A stretch of 64,000 nucleotides of DNA from Methylobacter sp. (GTDB lineage Bacteria > Pseudomonadota > Gammaproteobacteria > Methylococcales > Methylomonadaceae), in contig NZ_JALOCF010000004.1 in NCBI RefSeq assembly GCF_023227905.1, positions 1 through 64,000 on the forward strand, in the 5' to 3' direction. A program made the translations under genes and the position numbers. The notes under the pieces were generated by a model. The model saw only the letters and a program-made list of their open reading frames with translations, was not told the DNA's origin and did no database searches. Positions 17,942 through 27,140 of the stretch are shown here, in pieces. The first letter of the stretch is position 1. Each line of letters opens with the position of its first letter.

Positions 17942-19162
17942 TTACCAGGATTGTACCCAGTCTCCAATCCTGACTCCCAGGTCACGGGCAGGCGCTTCCA
18001 AGTTGCCAATGGAATAGCGTGGGGTTACAGTGACGAGGGTTACTACACCGGCAGGCTGCCTGTCTTTACCTACAAAACTGATACCGCCATCAAGATTCAA
18101 GTCTTCATCGCCCGTGCTGTAAACCACCAGCTGATCGCCGACATTAAGCCTTTCCTGCGTGCCAGCATCAATAAATACTTTGTCATCCTTTATTTCAACA
18201 ATGCGCGTTGTAAAGGGGTGGCAGCTTAAGGCTTGGCGTATATCAGTGCTGGCCTGATTTATAAGTTGGGCTATTTTTTCGCCGGTTGACGTGGAGTTAA
18301 AGCGCTCACTGCCTACCGTATAAGTTGCAGGAATCCACACATCGCCTAAGACCTCATCGGTATAACGCTGTTGGAAGATTAATGCACCGCTATATCCGTC
18401 ATGTACAAAAACATCAATTCCGATACCGCGCCTGGCCACCATGTCACGAACTAAACTTTTAACGAATGCCAAAGGCCCCGCGCCTCTCATGTATTCGGAA
18501 GATTCAACCTCCAAGTCTCTAATGACGCCGGACAGCACCAATTGCGTGCCGTTCGATGCTGCGACTTGCATGACTTTCGATGGGCGATAGGCTGTACGAT
18601 CTTGTATTTCCGGAGCCAAGTCGGCTTTTGGGTATAAATTGATATTAGTCGCGTTGCTGCCTACAAAATCGCCGGACTCGATTAAATGGTTATTAAGCTC
18701 GCGTGGAATGCCGCCATATAGATCCTGCGTCTCATAACCACTGACCTGTTCCTGTTTAGCTAAAGGGAAGGCGGTTGCGACAATGCGTTTCCGATAATGA
18801 GTTGTGCAGGCGTTGTCAGCAGATAACTCGACCATTGCGACAACATGATAGATATCGCCAGTCGTCCATTCCCTGATAATTTTGGTATTTTTCACCGCAG
18901 CAGCGGTGCGCATGGAAAAAGTATCCAGGGCAACGTTATTTTGGTTGACGGTAGTTTGGCTATGAAGGTTAACAGACAATTGCATGGATGCCTGACGGAT
19001 GGCGTCCTGCAATGCCTGCTGTTTAGCTAATAGCGGCATGTTTTTGTTAATAACAGCCTGGCCTTCAACAGTTACAACATCAGCACTAGGTTGAACAACG
19101 GCATACGATTGATTTAGTAAAACCAAGGATAACAGTATGCATTCAAATAATATTTTTGCCAT
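17942..19162 (-). CDS. flgT: Flagellar H-ring assembly protein FlgT
   Basis: Periplasmic protein that helps build the H ring around the flagellar basal body in polar flagellates such as Vibrio. The 406-residue product has a signal peptide (about residues 1-21, ending before VVQPSA), a FlgT N-domain with EGQAVINKNMPLLAKQQALQDAIRQA, a middle domain (VLSGVIRDLEVE), and a C-terminal domain with VEIKDDKVFIDAGTQERLNVGD. Length and domain order fit. An LPP20/FlgP-like lipoprotein lies upstream on the same strand, matching the known flgO/flgP/flgT grouping. Confidence 0.88.
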   Translation of the reverse strand: MAKILFECILLSLVLLNQSYAVVQPSADVVTVEGQAVINKNMPLLAKQQALQDAIRQASMQLSVNLHSQTTVNQNNVALDTFSMRTAAAVKNTKIIREWTTGDIYHVVAMVELSADNACTTHYRKRIVATAFPLAKQEQVSGYETQDLYGGIPRELNNHLIESGDFVGSNATNINLYPKADLAPEIQDRTAYRPSKVMQVAASNGTQLVLSGVIRDLEVESSEYMRGAGPLAFVKSLVRDMVARRGIGIDVFVHDGYSGALIFQQRYTDEVLGDVWIPATYTVGSERFNSTSTGEKIAQLINQASTDIRQALSCHPFTTRIVEIKDDKVFIDAGTQERLNVGDQLVVYSTGDEDLNLDGGISFVGKDRQPAGVVTLVTVTPRYSIGNLEAPARDLGVRIGDWVQSW

Positions 19163-19373
19163 TCATCAACTCTGTTTGTTGCTGTGCTTACAAGGGATGT
19201 AAGCAAGAAGCGGGTGCAGAAGTGGATGCTTTGACTAATTGCGGCGCTCCTGCAAAACCATTATTAAATGCTATTTGCAGTAATTTTCAAAGGTAATTGT
19301 TGTGGCTGCCGCCTTACAAATGTGCCAGCAATGAAAAAAGTTATGCCGAAAGTTTGTATGATTATTTGCCGGA

Positions 19374-20000
19374 TTATTGATGACTAAATCCCTTGGTATT
19401 AGCATAATTGTTAATGCTTGATATCTTAGCCGGAGCATTGTCAGTGCTGTATGCCGGACTTTCCGTGTTTTGTTGGAGGCACTGGTTCATTAAAGCGCTT
19501 GGGCCGTTAAGACACTCATAAAGTCTGGGTGTCAAATCAAGCTCCACAACCGTCTCAAAAGTATCATCGCCGGCGTAAATATCGCTGCCGATAGCCGAGG
19601 TTTTTACTACCCTTGCTCCGCGTAAATAAGCATTAAGATTAATCTGGTAATTGTCGTGGCTGACTTCCATATCTCCGACCGTGGTTTGCCCGTGCAATTG
19701 AATGCCATTAAGCTGCTCGGCCAAACTCCTGTAAGCGTCCATTTTGGATGCCCTCATGGCCATTAATTTAATTTGCGAGCGCGAATACCGGTCGCTTTTT
19801 TCGACAGTGCCGTAGCCTTTCGCACTGATGGTTTTGTACGGCAGAAACGCAGTTGGCGGCGCTTTGCCGGTCGTGCAGGCGGTCATTAACAGGCTGATGG
19901 TTAATCCGGCTAGCGCCAACGACGATGTGAATATCGAGGGCTTGGCAAGAACCGGTGCGGCAAATATTGGCTTTAAAAAATTAATGTTCACGGTAGTCAT
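19374..20000 (-). CDS. LPP20-family lipoprotein, FlgP-like
   Basis: Outer-membrane lipoprotein candidate: a hydrophobic segment ending in LLMTAC (lipobox, Cys near residue 42) follows an unusually long N-terminal stretch. The LPP20 core has SAKGYGTVEKSDRYSRSQIKLMAMRASKMDAYRSLAEQLNG. Such proteins next to FlgT are usually FlgP, a component of the basal-body H ring or basal disk. ATG at 20000 has AGGA only about 2 bases upstream, whereas GTG at 19991 has it at 9 bases, so the shorter start is plausible. No flgO is seen nearby. Confidence 0.78.
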   Translation of the reverse strand: MTTVNINFLKPIFAAPVLAKPSIFTSSLALAGLTISLLMTACTTGKAPPTAFLPYKTISAKGYGTVEKSDRYSRSQIKLMAMRASKMDAYRSLAEQLNGIQLHGQTTVGDMEVSHDNYQINLNAYLRGARVVKTSAIGSDIYAGDDTFETVVELDLTPRLYECLNGPSALMNQCLQQNTESPAYSTDNAPAKISSINNYANTKGFSHQ

Positions 20001-20135
20001 TCCTGTGTCAGTTTGCCAATATAGCGGCTGATAAGCTTATTACTTAAGCTTTTTTGCAAGTTATTTTTGTTGCGAAATATAACTGCCAATAGGCCGCATT
20101 GCATCACAAGCCTGTTCTCCTGTATCCTGCGCAGC

Positions 20136-20603
20136 ATGCAAATAAATCTGATTTCAGTAGGAAACCGTATGCCGGGCTGGGTGCAGCAGGGCTATGACGA
20201 ATACGCCAAACGTTTACCCCGTGAATGCGAGCTGGTCCTTAAAGAAATTGCTCCGGGCAAGCGAGCCAAGAACAGCGATGTCGCCAGAATTGTGAAAGAG
20301 GAAGGCGAACGCATGATTGCGGCAATGCCTCAAAGTACACATATTGTCACCTTGGATATTCCCGGCAAACCCTGGACGACGCCCGAACTGGCACAAGCGA
20401 TGCAACGCTGGCTGGAAGGCGGGCAGCATGTTTCCTTATTAATAGGCGGGCCGGAAGGTTTGGCGGATTCCGTAAAACAACTGGCACGGGAGTCATGGAG
20501 CTTGTCGAAGCTGACATTCCCTCATCCGCTGGTGCGCATCGTTGTGGCCGAGCAGATTTATCGTGCCTGGAGTATCCTCAACAATCATCCCTATCATCGT
20601 TAA
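20136..20603 (+). CDS. rlmH: 23S rRNA pseudouridine-1915 N3-methyltransferase
   Basis: SPOUT-class enzyme that methylates pseudouridine 1915 of 23S rRNA, acting on whole ribosomes. Starting from ATG at 20136 (MQINLISVGNRMPGWV) the protein has 155 residues, exactly the family length; the frame is open further upstream. The knot region LLIGGPEGLAD and C-terminal RIVVAEQIYRAWSILNNHPYHR are textbook. The stop TAA overlaps the maf ATG by one base. Confidence 0.97.
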   Translation: MQINLISVGNRMPGWVQQGYDEYAKRLPRECELVLKEIAPGKRAKNSDVARIVKEEGERMIAAMPQSTHIVTLDIPGKPWTTPELAQAMQRWLEGGQHVSLLIGGPEGLADSVKQLARESWSLSKLTFPHPLVRIVVAEQIYRAWSILNNHPYHR

Positions 20604-21178
20604 TGGCTGCGCAGATTATCCTTGCCTCAGCCTCCCCCCGGCGCAGGGAATTGCTGGATCAGATTAAAATCGTTTATCGCGTCCATCCGGTCGATGTTGA
20701 CGAGTCGCCGTTGCTCAATGAAACGCCGTTGGACTACGTGCAGCGGCTGGCCGCCGAAAAATCTGCTGCATGCCTCGCAGAGCTGGGTGACAGCGTACCG
20801 GTTTTGGCAGCCGATACCGCTGTGGTTCTGGACGACTTGATTATGGGAAAACCCAAAGACCGGGATGATGCGTTTGCCATGCTACGGCTGTTATCCGGTA
20901 AAATGCATCGGGTTTATAGCGCAATTTCGCTCAGAGGGCGGCAGCATGATCAGGCGGTCAGCATTACCGAGGTGACTTTCAGGCCGTTGACGGAATGCGA
21001 AATGGAGGCCTATTGGCAAAGCGGCGAGCCGGGCGATAAAGCCGGCAGCTATGCAATTCAAGGCTTGGGCGGCGTATTTGTTGCGTCGATTAACGGCAGC
21101 TTTTCCGGCGTGGTGGGGTTACCGTTGTTTGAAACCGCGGAACTTTTATCCAGGCAAGGCATAGGTCTTTTCAAATGA
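20603..21178 (+). CDS. maf: Maf-like nucleoside triphosphate pyrophosphatase
   Basis: House-cleaning enzyme that hydrolyses dTTP/UTP-type or modified nucleotides to monophosphates. From ATG at 20603 the 191-residue protein has the signature ILASASPRRRELL, then ADTAVVLDD and the GSYAIQGLGGVFVASINGSFSGVVGLPL segment. This corresponds to the YhdE subfamily, as expected next to rng. A longer open frame begins at 20495 but runs through rlmH. Four-base overlap with rng. Confidence 0.94.
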   Translation: MAAQIILASASPRRRELLDQIKIVYRVHPVDVDESPLLNETPLDYVQRLAAEKSAACLAELGDSVPVLAADTAVVLDDLIMGKPKDRDDAFAMLRLLSGKMHRVYSAISLRGRQHDQAVSITEVTFRPLTECEMEAYWQSGEPGDKAGSYAIQGLGGVFVASINGSFSGVVGLPLFETAELLSRQGIGLFK

Positions 21179-22629
21179 GTGAAGAAATTTTAATTAACGT
21201 TACTCCGCCTGAGACACGTGTTGCGGTTATTGAAAATGGCGTCTTGCAGGAATTGATCATTGAGCGGACCCGGCAGCGGGGCTTGGTCGGTAACATTTAT
21301 AAAGGTGAAGTGTGCCGTGTTCTGCCCGGTATGCAGGCGGCTTTTGTCGATATTGGCCTGCCGAGGGCGGCATTTTTGCATCTTTCCGACCTATGCGCCA
21401 AGGATCTGGAAAAGAAAGGATCGGAAAACATCGAGCATTACTTGCACGAAGGCCAGCATATTATCGTGCAAGTGGTCAAAGATCCCCTCGGCAGCAAGGG
21501 CGCGCGCCTGACCACAGAAATATCGATACCGTCGCGGTTTCAGGTTTATATGCCTTATGCGCAAAATTCCGGCGTGTCCCAGCGGATTGAATGCGAAACC
21601 GAGCGAGTCCGCTTAAGAGCCTGTCTCGACGCTTTCAGGCTGGAGCACAAATGCGGCGGATTTATCGCAAGGACAGCGGCAGAATGCATTGATGAGACGG
21701 TATTGATTGCCGATATGACATTCTTGCTGAAACTGTGGGAATCAATCGCGGCCAAGATCGCCACCGCCAAGCCCAAGCAGTTTATCCATAAGGACTTGCC
21801 GCTGAGCATTAGGACCTTAAGGGATTTATACAGGGAAGGCATTGAAAGAGTCCGGGTGGATTCAAAGGAAACCTACCATCGCCTGGTCGAATTTGCGGAG
21901 ATTTTTGTGCCGGAAATTGTGCCTGTGATTGAGCATTACACCGGCGAGTGTCCGGTATTCGATATTTACAGCGTTGAGGATGAAATCCAAAAAGCGCTGG
22001 AGCGTAAAGTCAACCTGAAATCGGGCGGGCACCTAGTGTTTGACCAGACCGAATCGATGACCACCGTCGATGTGAATACTGGCGGTTATGTCGGTGGCCG
22101 CAATCTGGAAGAGACGATTTTCAAGACCAATCTTGAAGCGGCGCAAACGATTTCTCGGCAACTCAGGCTCAGGAATCTCGGCGGCATCATCATCATCGAT
22201 TTTATCGATATGCAAAGCGAGGACCATAAAAAACAGGTTTTGCAGGCCTTCGAGCGGCATCTGGAAAAAGATCACGCCAAAACCAACATCACTGAAGTCT
22301 CGATACTGGGGCTAGTGGAAATGACTCGCAAAAGGACGCGGGAAAGTCTGGAGCATATACTTTGTGAGCCTTGCAGCGCCTGCGGCGGCCGCGGCGTTTT
22401 GAAAACTGCGGAATCCATGTGCCTGGAAATATTCCGGGAAATTATTCGCGAAGTCAGGCAGTACAAGGTTCAGAAAATATTGGTTCTGGCTTCCAACTCA
22501 GTTGTGGAAATGCTGCTTGATGAGGAAGCGGACATGCTGGCCGAACTGGAAGTCTTTTTGAACGTGCGCATTAAGTTCAGGGCCGAGGCTGAATACAATC
22601 AGGAGCAGTATGATGTGGTGTTGCTTTGA
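21175..22629 (+). CDS. rng: Ribonuclease G
   Basis: Endoribonuclease that matures the 5' end of 16S rRNA and cleaves some mRNAs. The 484-residue protein has the S1 domain (about residues 35-125), DQTESMTTVDVNTGGYVGGRN and the catalytic aspartates in GGIIIIDFIDM, and the zinc-link cysteines in CEPCSACGGRG near residue 400. Length fits RNase G rather than RNase E, which has a long C-terminal scaffold. ATGA overlap with maf. Confidence 0.96.
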   Translation: MSEEILINVTPPETRVAVIENGVLQELIIERTRQRGLVGNIYKGEVCRVLPGMQAAFVDIGLPRAAFLHLSDLCAKDLEKKGSENIEHYLHEGQHIIVQVVKDPLGSKGARLTTEISIPSRFQVYMPYAQNSGVSQRIECETERVRLRACLDAFRLEHKCGGFIARTAAECIDETVLIADMTFLLKLWESIAAKIATAKPKQFIHKDLPLSIRTLRDLYREGIERVRVDSKETYHRLVEFAEIFVPEIVPVIEHYTGECPVFDIYSVEDEIQKALERKVNLKSGGHLVFDQTESMTTVDVNTGGYVGGRNLEETIFKTNLEAAQTISRQLRLRNLGGIIIIDFIDMQSEDHKKQVLQAFERHLEKDHAKTNITEVSILGLVEMTRKRTRESLEHILCEPCSACGGRGVLKTAESMCLEIFREIIREVRQYKVQKILVLASNSVVEMLLDEEADMLAELEVFLNVRIKFRAEAEYNQEQYDVVLL

Positions 22630-22638
22630 GGCGAAAGG

Positions 22639-22829
22639 CTAAAGGTGAAGGGCGAAAGGTGGATGCAGCAAGACTTTTCTTTACTGGAGCAAAATAAACC
22701 CTTTTTAGTGTTCTTCGTTTATGCGGTTTTGTTTTTATGGCGAAGATGAAATACCTTCACAATTCTTTAAGCTTTGAATTTTTAACCTTAGATCGTATGA
22801 ACCTTTCGTCCTTGGCCCTTCGCCTTTAG
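22639..22829. repeat. Intergenic segment bounded by imperfect inverted repeats
   Basis: The rng-yhdP spacer begins with CTAAAGGTGAAGGGCGAAAG (from 22639) and ends with an imperfect reverse complement at 22802-22829, about 140 bases apart. The arms share about 20 matching bases with a short insertion in the right arm. The centre is A/T-rich and shows no gene. This is the layout of a small non-autonomous mobile element or a long RNA hairpin. Confidence 0.5.
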
Positions 22830-22838
22830 TTTTCCCTA

Positions 22839-25800
22839 GTGATTCATCATATTACGCGTGCCACGCGGCATCTCATTTTCTGGTCTTTGATTTCGGTCGC
22901 TATCGGCTTGACTGGCGTGCGCCTGCTAGTGTCCGGGATTGAGCACTATAAGTCCGATCTGGCGGCCCATATCGGCGATCTTGTCGGTACGCCGGTGACA
23001 ATAGGCCGCCTCGGCGCAAAAATGCGCGGCTTCAACCCTGAGCTGGTGTTAAAGGACATTTCGATTTCCCGGGACGCTCCTGCCGCTTCGGGCAGTACGC
23101 GGACAAATGCGCAGCCGGATTTGTCATCCCTTGCCTCGACCAACAATGAAAAACCCGCTATCCAGCTCACCGAAATACGCCTGGGCATTGATTTGCTGGA
23201 TATATTGGTCAGCCGGGATTTATTGTCCTCGTCCTGGGTCACCTTGGTGGGCGCCAAACTGTCCATTAAACGCCAGCAGGACGGAAGCATTGCCATTGTC
23301 GGCTTAAAAGCCAGCGACGGTCAGCCGACGTGGTTGTTGCAGGGCGGAAAGTACGAAGTCTTGCAAAGCGAAATCATTTGGCAGGATGAAATGAACCATC
23401 GCAAGCCGCTGCTGTTCAATGGCGTCGATCTGGCGATCCGCAATGACGGCGAACGGCACCGCCTTAATGTGCTGATAAAGTTGCCGAAGAAAGTCGGCGA
23501 TGCTTTAAGAATATCCATGGACTTCAAAGGCAATGTTTTCGAGCCTTCAACCATCGAAGGGCGGGTTTATATAAATGGCAATGCTGTTTTTTTGCCTGAA
23601 TTAGCGGCATTCGGGCAAGTCTCAACCGGGGACCGGATACATATCAATGGCGGTACCGGCAATTTTCAAATCTGGGCCGATTGGCGGCAATCACAGTTGG
23701 CGTCGATGGATATTGATGCGCAAATTCAACAGATGGCGCTGGCTCGCCAGGATAAGCAGGAATTTTTTGTCAAACAGCTGAAAACCAGGTTGCACTGGGG
23801 AATGAATGATGTCCTTCAAGGTAACGCTAATCCCTGGCAACTCGATGTAAACGATTTTTCACTGGAAACCCAGGATGGCCATAAAGGCGTCGTTAAAAAA
23901 TGGCCGTCCGCCGTGTTCAGTGTTGCCGGGCAGCGCAGGGACGACAACGCTTTGCATAAAATAGCGCTGTTTATAGAGCGGCTGGACTTGCAGGAAGCGT
24001 CCGGGTTGGCGCAATTTTTTGCGCCCTTGCCGGAGGAGCAGGCTAACACGCTCGCAAAAGCCCGGTTGAAAGGATTGTTGGAGAATTTCTCCCTGTTTGC
24101 CGACCTGGATGCGAAATCGGTGGAGCTGAACGGCAGGTTTGCCAAACTCGGTGTCGCATCGTTGTCGTCCGTTCCGGGCATAGAAAATTTGACCGGCCGG
24201 ATCAAGGGCAGCGAAAAGCAGGGTTCCATTACCCTTGCGACCAAAGATGCCTGGCTAACAGGGCCTGATCTGTTCCGCGAAGCTTTGCCAGTTAAACGGC
24301 TTCAAGGCACGCTAAATTGGCAACAAGCTGTCGACGGACATGCCTGGTCCGTGTCCAGTCCATCGATTGAATTGGACTCCTTAAGCTTCCAGAGCAACAC
24401 CCGCTTCCGCATCGATATCCCCGAAGCAGGCAAGCCGGTATTTATGGACTTGCAAAGTGCATTTAGCGGCGAAGACGCCAGCGAGGTTAGGCATTATTTG
24501 CCGGTGGGCATCATGGATGAAGAAGTCGTTGCCTGGCTGGATAATGCCTTCGTTAGCGGCAGGCTGAGCAACGGCGGCTTGTTGGTCTACGGCAATCTGA
24601 ACGATTTCCCGTTTGCCGATGCGCCGGGCGTTTTTGAAGCGGTATTTAACGGCGAACAGTTTGAATTGGCGTACGATCAGGAATGGCCTCATATTACCGG
24701 CATGAATACCGAGGTCATGTTTTCGCAGGGCGGCCTCAAGGTTAATGTCCTGCAAGGGCAATCCGGTATCGCCAGGGATGCCGTGCCTGCCGCAGACCAG
24801 TCGGGAGTCGGCGCGGAGAGTGTGGTCATCAAACAAGCTGAAGTGACCATTCCCTCGCTGGAGAAAAGCGAGCAGTTGCTGATTAAGGGCGAGGTCGAAA
24901 GCGGTATTGCCCAGGTTCTGGCCTTTCTGCAACAGACCCCGCTGAGTTCGCCGGTGGATTCGTTACTGGAAGCCATTGCCCCGCAGGGAAATACGCAGGT
25001 AGCGCTGGATCTTAAAATTCCGTTAACCGACCATGCGCCAACCAAAGTCGATGGAACGGCGCAACTGAGAGATGCCAAGCTAACGGTAAAATCGCTGGAG
25101 CTGTCGGTTAGTAAAATTAACGGCGAGCTCAAGTTCAATGAACAGGGCGTTTATAGCGATACCATTCATGCGGCAGCCTTGGGTCATCCGATCCAGATCA
25201 ACATCAAAAGTTCGGATAGCCAAACCACCGTCAATGTGGAAGGGCATGCGGGAATTAGCGATCTGCAAAAGCAGTTTGATATGCCTTGGTGGAAAATCGC
25301 TTCCGGGGCAACAGATTATCGGTTAGCGCTGGATTTGCCGTATGGGGGTGAGCCGCCGGAGCTTGTTGTGGAGTCGATGCTGTCCGGCATAGCCCTGGAT
25401 TTGCCGGAATCATTGGCCAAGACACGGGAGCAAAAAATACCCTTGTCTTTGACGTTCAACCTGGGCGAGCAACAGTTAATGCCGGTGCTGCTAAATTACG
25501 ACAACAAGCTGAAAGCGGCGATTCAGTTGGATACCAAGCAAAAGACCATCTATTCGGGGCATGTGCTGGTCGGTGCCGGTGAGGTCGCCCAGACTCAGGA
25601 TGCGGGATTAAAGCTGGAGCTCAACCGAAGTCAGCTGATGTTGCAAGACTGGCTGGGTTTGGCCCTTACCCAAGCCGACAGCGCCAGCTCTTTGCCGCCT
25701 GCGGCACTGCCGCCGCCTCAGACGGCTGGTCGCGGCGGTTCCCTACCAACTGCGACACTTGCACCATCCTTGGCAGTCGGTCGCATCGGTTCCCTACCGA

Positions 25801-27056
25801 TTGCGACACTTCCGCCATCCTTGGCAGTCGGTCGCACCGGTTCCCTACCGATTGCGACACTTCCACCATCCTTGGCAGTCGTTAAGGAGTTGAAGATTCA
25901 TGGCGATCATGCGGTATGGAATAAGACCGATATGGGCGTTTTGGACCTGGCCTTGAAGCGCAATGGCAACTTTTGGACGGGGACTGTAACCGGTCCGGCC
26001 GCGAAGGGAAACGTCAAAGTTCCTGTCAATTTTGGGAATACCGACAGAATCAGTCTGGATATGGAGGTGCTGGATATTTCGGCATTAAAGCAAATCGAGC
26101 CTAAAGACTCTTTCCGGGCTGTTTCTACCCGGCCTCTTGCGGACGCGGACGCTCCGGATGCAAATCCGCTACGGACGCTATCCCCGGAGCGCGTGCCTTT
26201 ATTGACGGTTACCAGTCGAAAAACGCTATGGCAGTCGATTGACCTGGGGCAGCTGTCATTGGAAACCAAGCGTATACCGGGCGGCATGGGGTTTGACGAC
26301 GTGAAGCTGGCCGGAGAAAGTCAAAGGCTTATCTTTTCAGGTAACTGGCAAATAAACGGCGGACAGTCAGTAACACACACCCGAGGCTATCTGGAAGTGC
26401 CCCATGCCGGAAAACTGCTGGAACAGCTGGATATTACCAAAGACTTGACCGAAACCAGCGCGACTGTCGATTTTTCCGTCAATTGGAACGCGGCGCCTTA
26501 TCAATTCTCGTTGGCGGATTTGAAGGGGCAGCTGGACATTAATTTCAAAAGCGGGCGGATTTTAAGCATAGAGCCCGGATTCGGCAGGCTGTTGGGAATG
26601 CTGGCAATGGCTCAATGGATAAAACGGGCGCAGCTGGATTTTAGCGATGTTTATGAGGAAGGCTTGACCTTTAACAGCATTAAAGGGCATTTCGATTTGG
26701 CAGGCGGAATTGCCTCAACTCATGATTTAGTGGTCGACGCGGTTCCTGCAAAAATCGCCATCAGCGGCGATACCGATCTTGTTAATCAAACTGTGGATCA
26801 TATTATTGATGTCACGCCCAAAAGTGCCGATGCCGTGCCTATTGCTGGTACAATTATGGGCAAAGTAGCGGCCCTGGTAGGGCGATCTTTGACCGGCAAA
26901 GATCAGGAAGGATTTTTCTTTGGTTCCCAATATCTGGTAAAAGGAGCTTGGGGAAAAGCGGAGATCATTCCGATGCATAAAAATGACGGGTTGTTACAAA
27001 AAACCTGGAATGGCATTACCGATTTTCCGTGGTTAAAGCCGCAAGAAGATAATTAA
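22839..27056 (+). CDS. yhdP: YhdP-family AsmA-like envelope protein
   Basis: Giant AsmA-like protein anchored in the inner membrane (helix at about residues 10-30) that spans the periplasm and carries phospholipids to the outer membrane. The DUF3971 and AsmA-like C-terminal parts are recognisable, including ILSIEPGFGRLLGMLAMAQW and FNSIKGHFDLAGGIASTHDL near the end. At 1405 residues it is longer than the roughly 1270 of E. coli. Part of the excess is three in-frame 17-residue repeats at about residues 964-1014 (separate entry). The GTG start at 22839 is the best in the frame. It follows maf-rng, the conserved order. Confidence 0.92.
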   Translation: MIHHITRATRHLIFWSLISVAIGLTGVRLLVSGIEHYKSDLAAHIGDLVGTPVTIGRLGAKMRGFNPELVLKDISISRDAPAASGSTRTNAQPDLSSLASTNNEKPAIQLTEIRLGIDLLDILVSRDLLSSSWVTLVGAKLSIKRQQDGSIAIVGLKASDGQPTWLLQGGKYEVLQSEIIWQDEMNHRKPLLFNGVDLAIRNDGERHRLNVLIKLPKKVGDALRISMDFKGNVFEPSTIEGRVYINGNAVFLPELAAFGQVSTGDRIHINGGTGNFQIWADWRQSQLASMDIDAQIQQMALARQDKQEFFVKQLKTRLHWGMNDVLQGNANPWQLDVNDFSLETQDGHKGVVKKWPSAVFSVAGQRRDDNALHKIALFIERLDLQEASGLAQFFAPLPEEQANTLAKARLKGLLENFSLFADLDAKSVELNGRFAKLGVASLSSVPGIENLTGRIKGSEKQGSITLATKDAWLTGPDLFREALPVKRLQGTLNWQQAVDGHAWSVSSPSIELDSLSFQSNTRFRIDIPEAGKPVFMDLQSAFSGEDASEVRHYLPVGIMDEEVVAWLDNAFVSGRLSNGGLLVYGNLNDFPFADAPGVFEAVFNGEQFELAYDQEWPHITGMNTEVMFSQGGLKVNVLQGQSGIARDAVPAADQSGVGAESVVIKQAEVTIPSLEKSEQLLIKGEVESGIAQVLAFLQQTPLSSPVDSLLEAIAPQGNTQVALDLKIPLTDHAPTKVDGTAQLRDAKLTVKSLELSVSKINGELKFNEQGVYSDTIHAAALGHPIQINIKSSDSQTTVNVEGHAGISDLQKQFDMPWWKIASGATDYRLALDLPYGGEPPELVVESMLSGIALDLPESLAKTREQKIPLSLTFNLGEQQLMPVLLNYDNKLKAAIQLDTKQKTIYSGHVLVGAGEVAQTQDAGLKLELNRSQLMLQDWLGLALTQADSASSLPPAALPPPQTAGRGGSLPTATLAPSLAVGRIGSLPIATLPPSLAVGRTGSLPIATLPPSLAVVKELKIHGDHAVWNKTDMGVLDLALKRNGNFWTGTVTGPAAKGNVKVPVNFGNTDRISLDMEVLDISALKQIEPKDSFRAVSTRPLADADAPDANPLRTLSPERVPLLTVTSRKTLWQSIDLGQLSLETKRIPGGMGFDDVKLAGESQRLIFSGNWQINGGQSVTHTRGYLEVPHAGKLLEQLDITKDLTETSATVDFSVNWNAAPYQFSLADLKGQLDINFKSGRILSIEPGFGRLLGMLAMAQWIKRAQLDFSDVYEEGLTFNSIKGHFDLAGGIASTHDLVVDAVPAKIAISGDTDLVNQTVDHIIDVTPKSADAVPIAGTIMGKVAALVGRSLTGKDQEGFFFGSQYLVKGAWGKAEIIPMHKNDGLLQKTWNGITDFPWLKPQEDN
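25728..25880 (+). repeat. Three 51-bp tandem units inside yhdP
   Basis: Units 25728-25778, 25779-25829 and 25830-25880 are nearly identical; units 2 and 3 differ at only a few bases. Each is exactly 17 codons and reads GRxGSLPxATLxPSLAV. Within each unit the minus strand forms two hairpins: GCCA-AGGA-TGGC and TCGGT-AGGGA-ACCGA, both with GGA in the loop. Unit 1 is the most diverged. The units resemble the insert in the iminopeptidase gene at 36157-36267 on the opposite strand. Confidence 0.85.
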
Positions 27057-27140
27057 GGTAGAGCTACAGTGATCAGTAAAACAATATAGCCGGCATCAGT
27101 TTGCATTTGCTGAGTCGTCATAAATTAAAGAGAGATACAT

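Noticed and set aside
25728..25880. CRISPR-like array
   Set aside because: The repeats are directly adjacent with no unique spacers, lie inside a coding gene in frame, and no cas gene is present.
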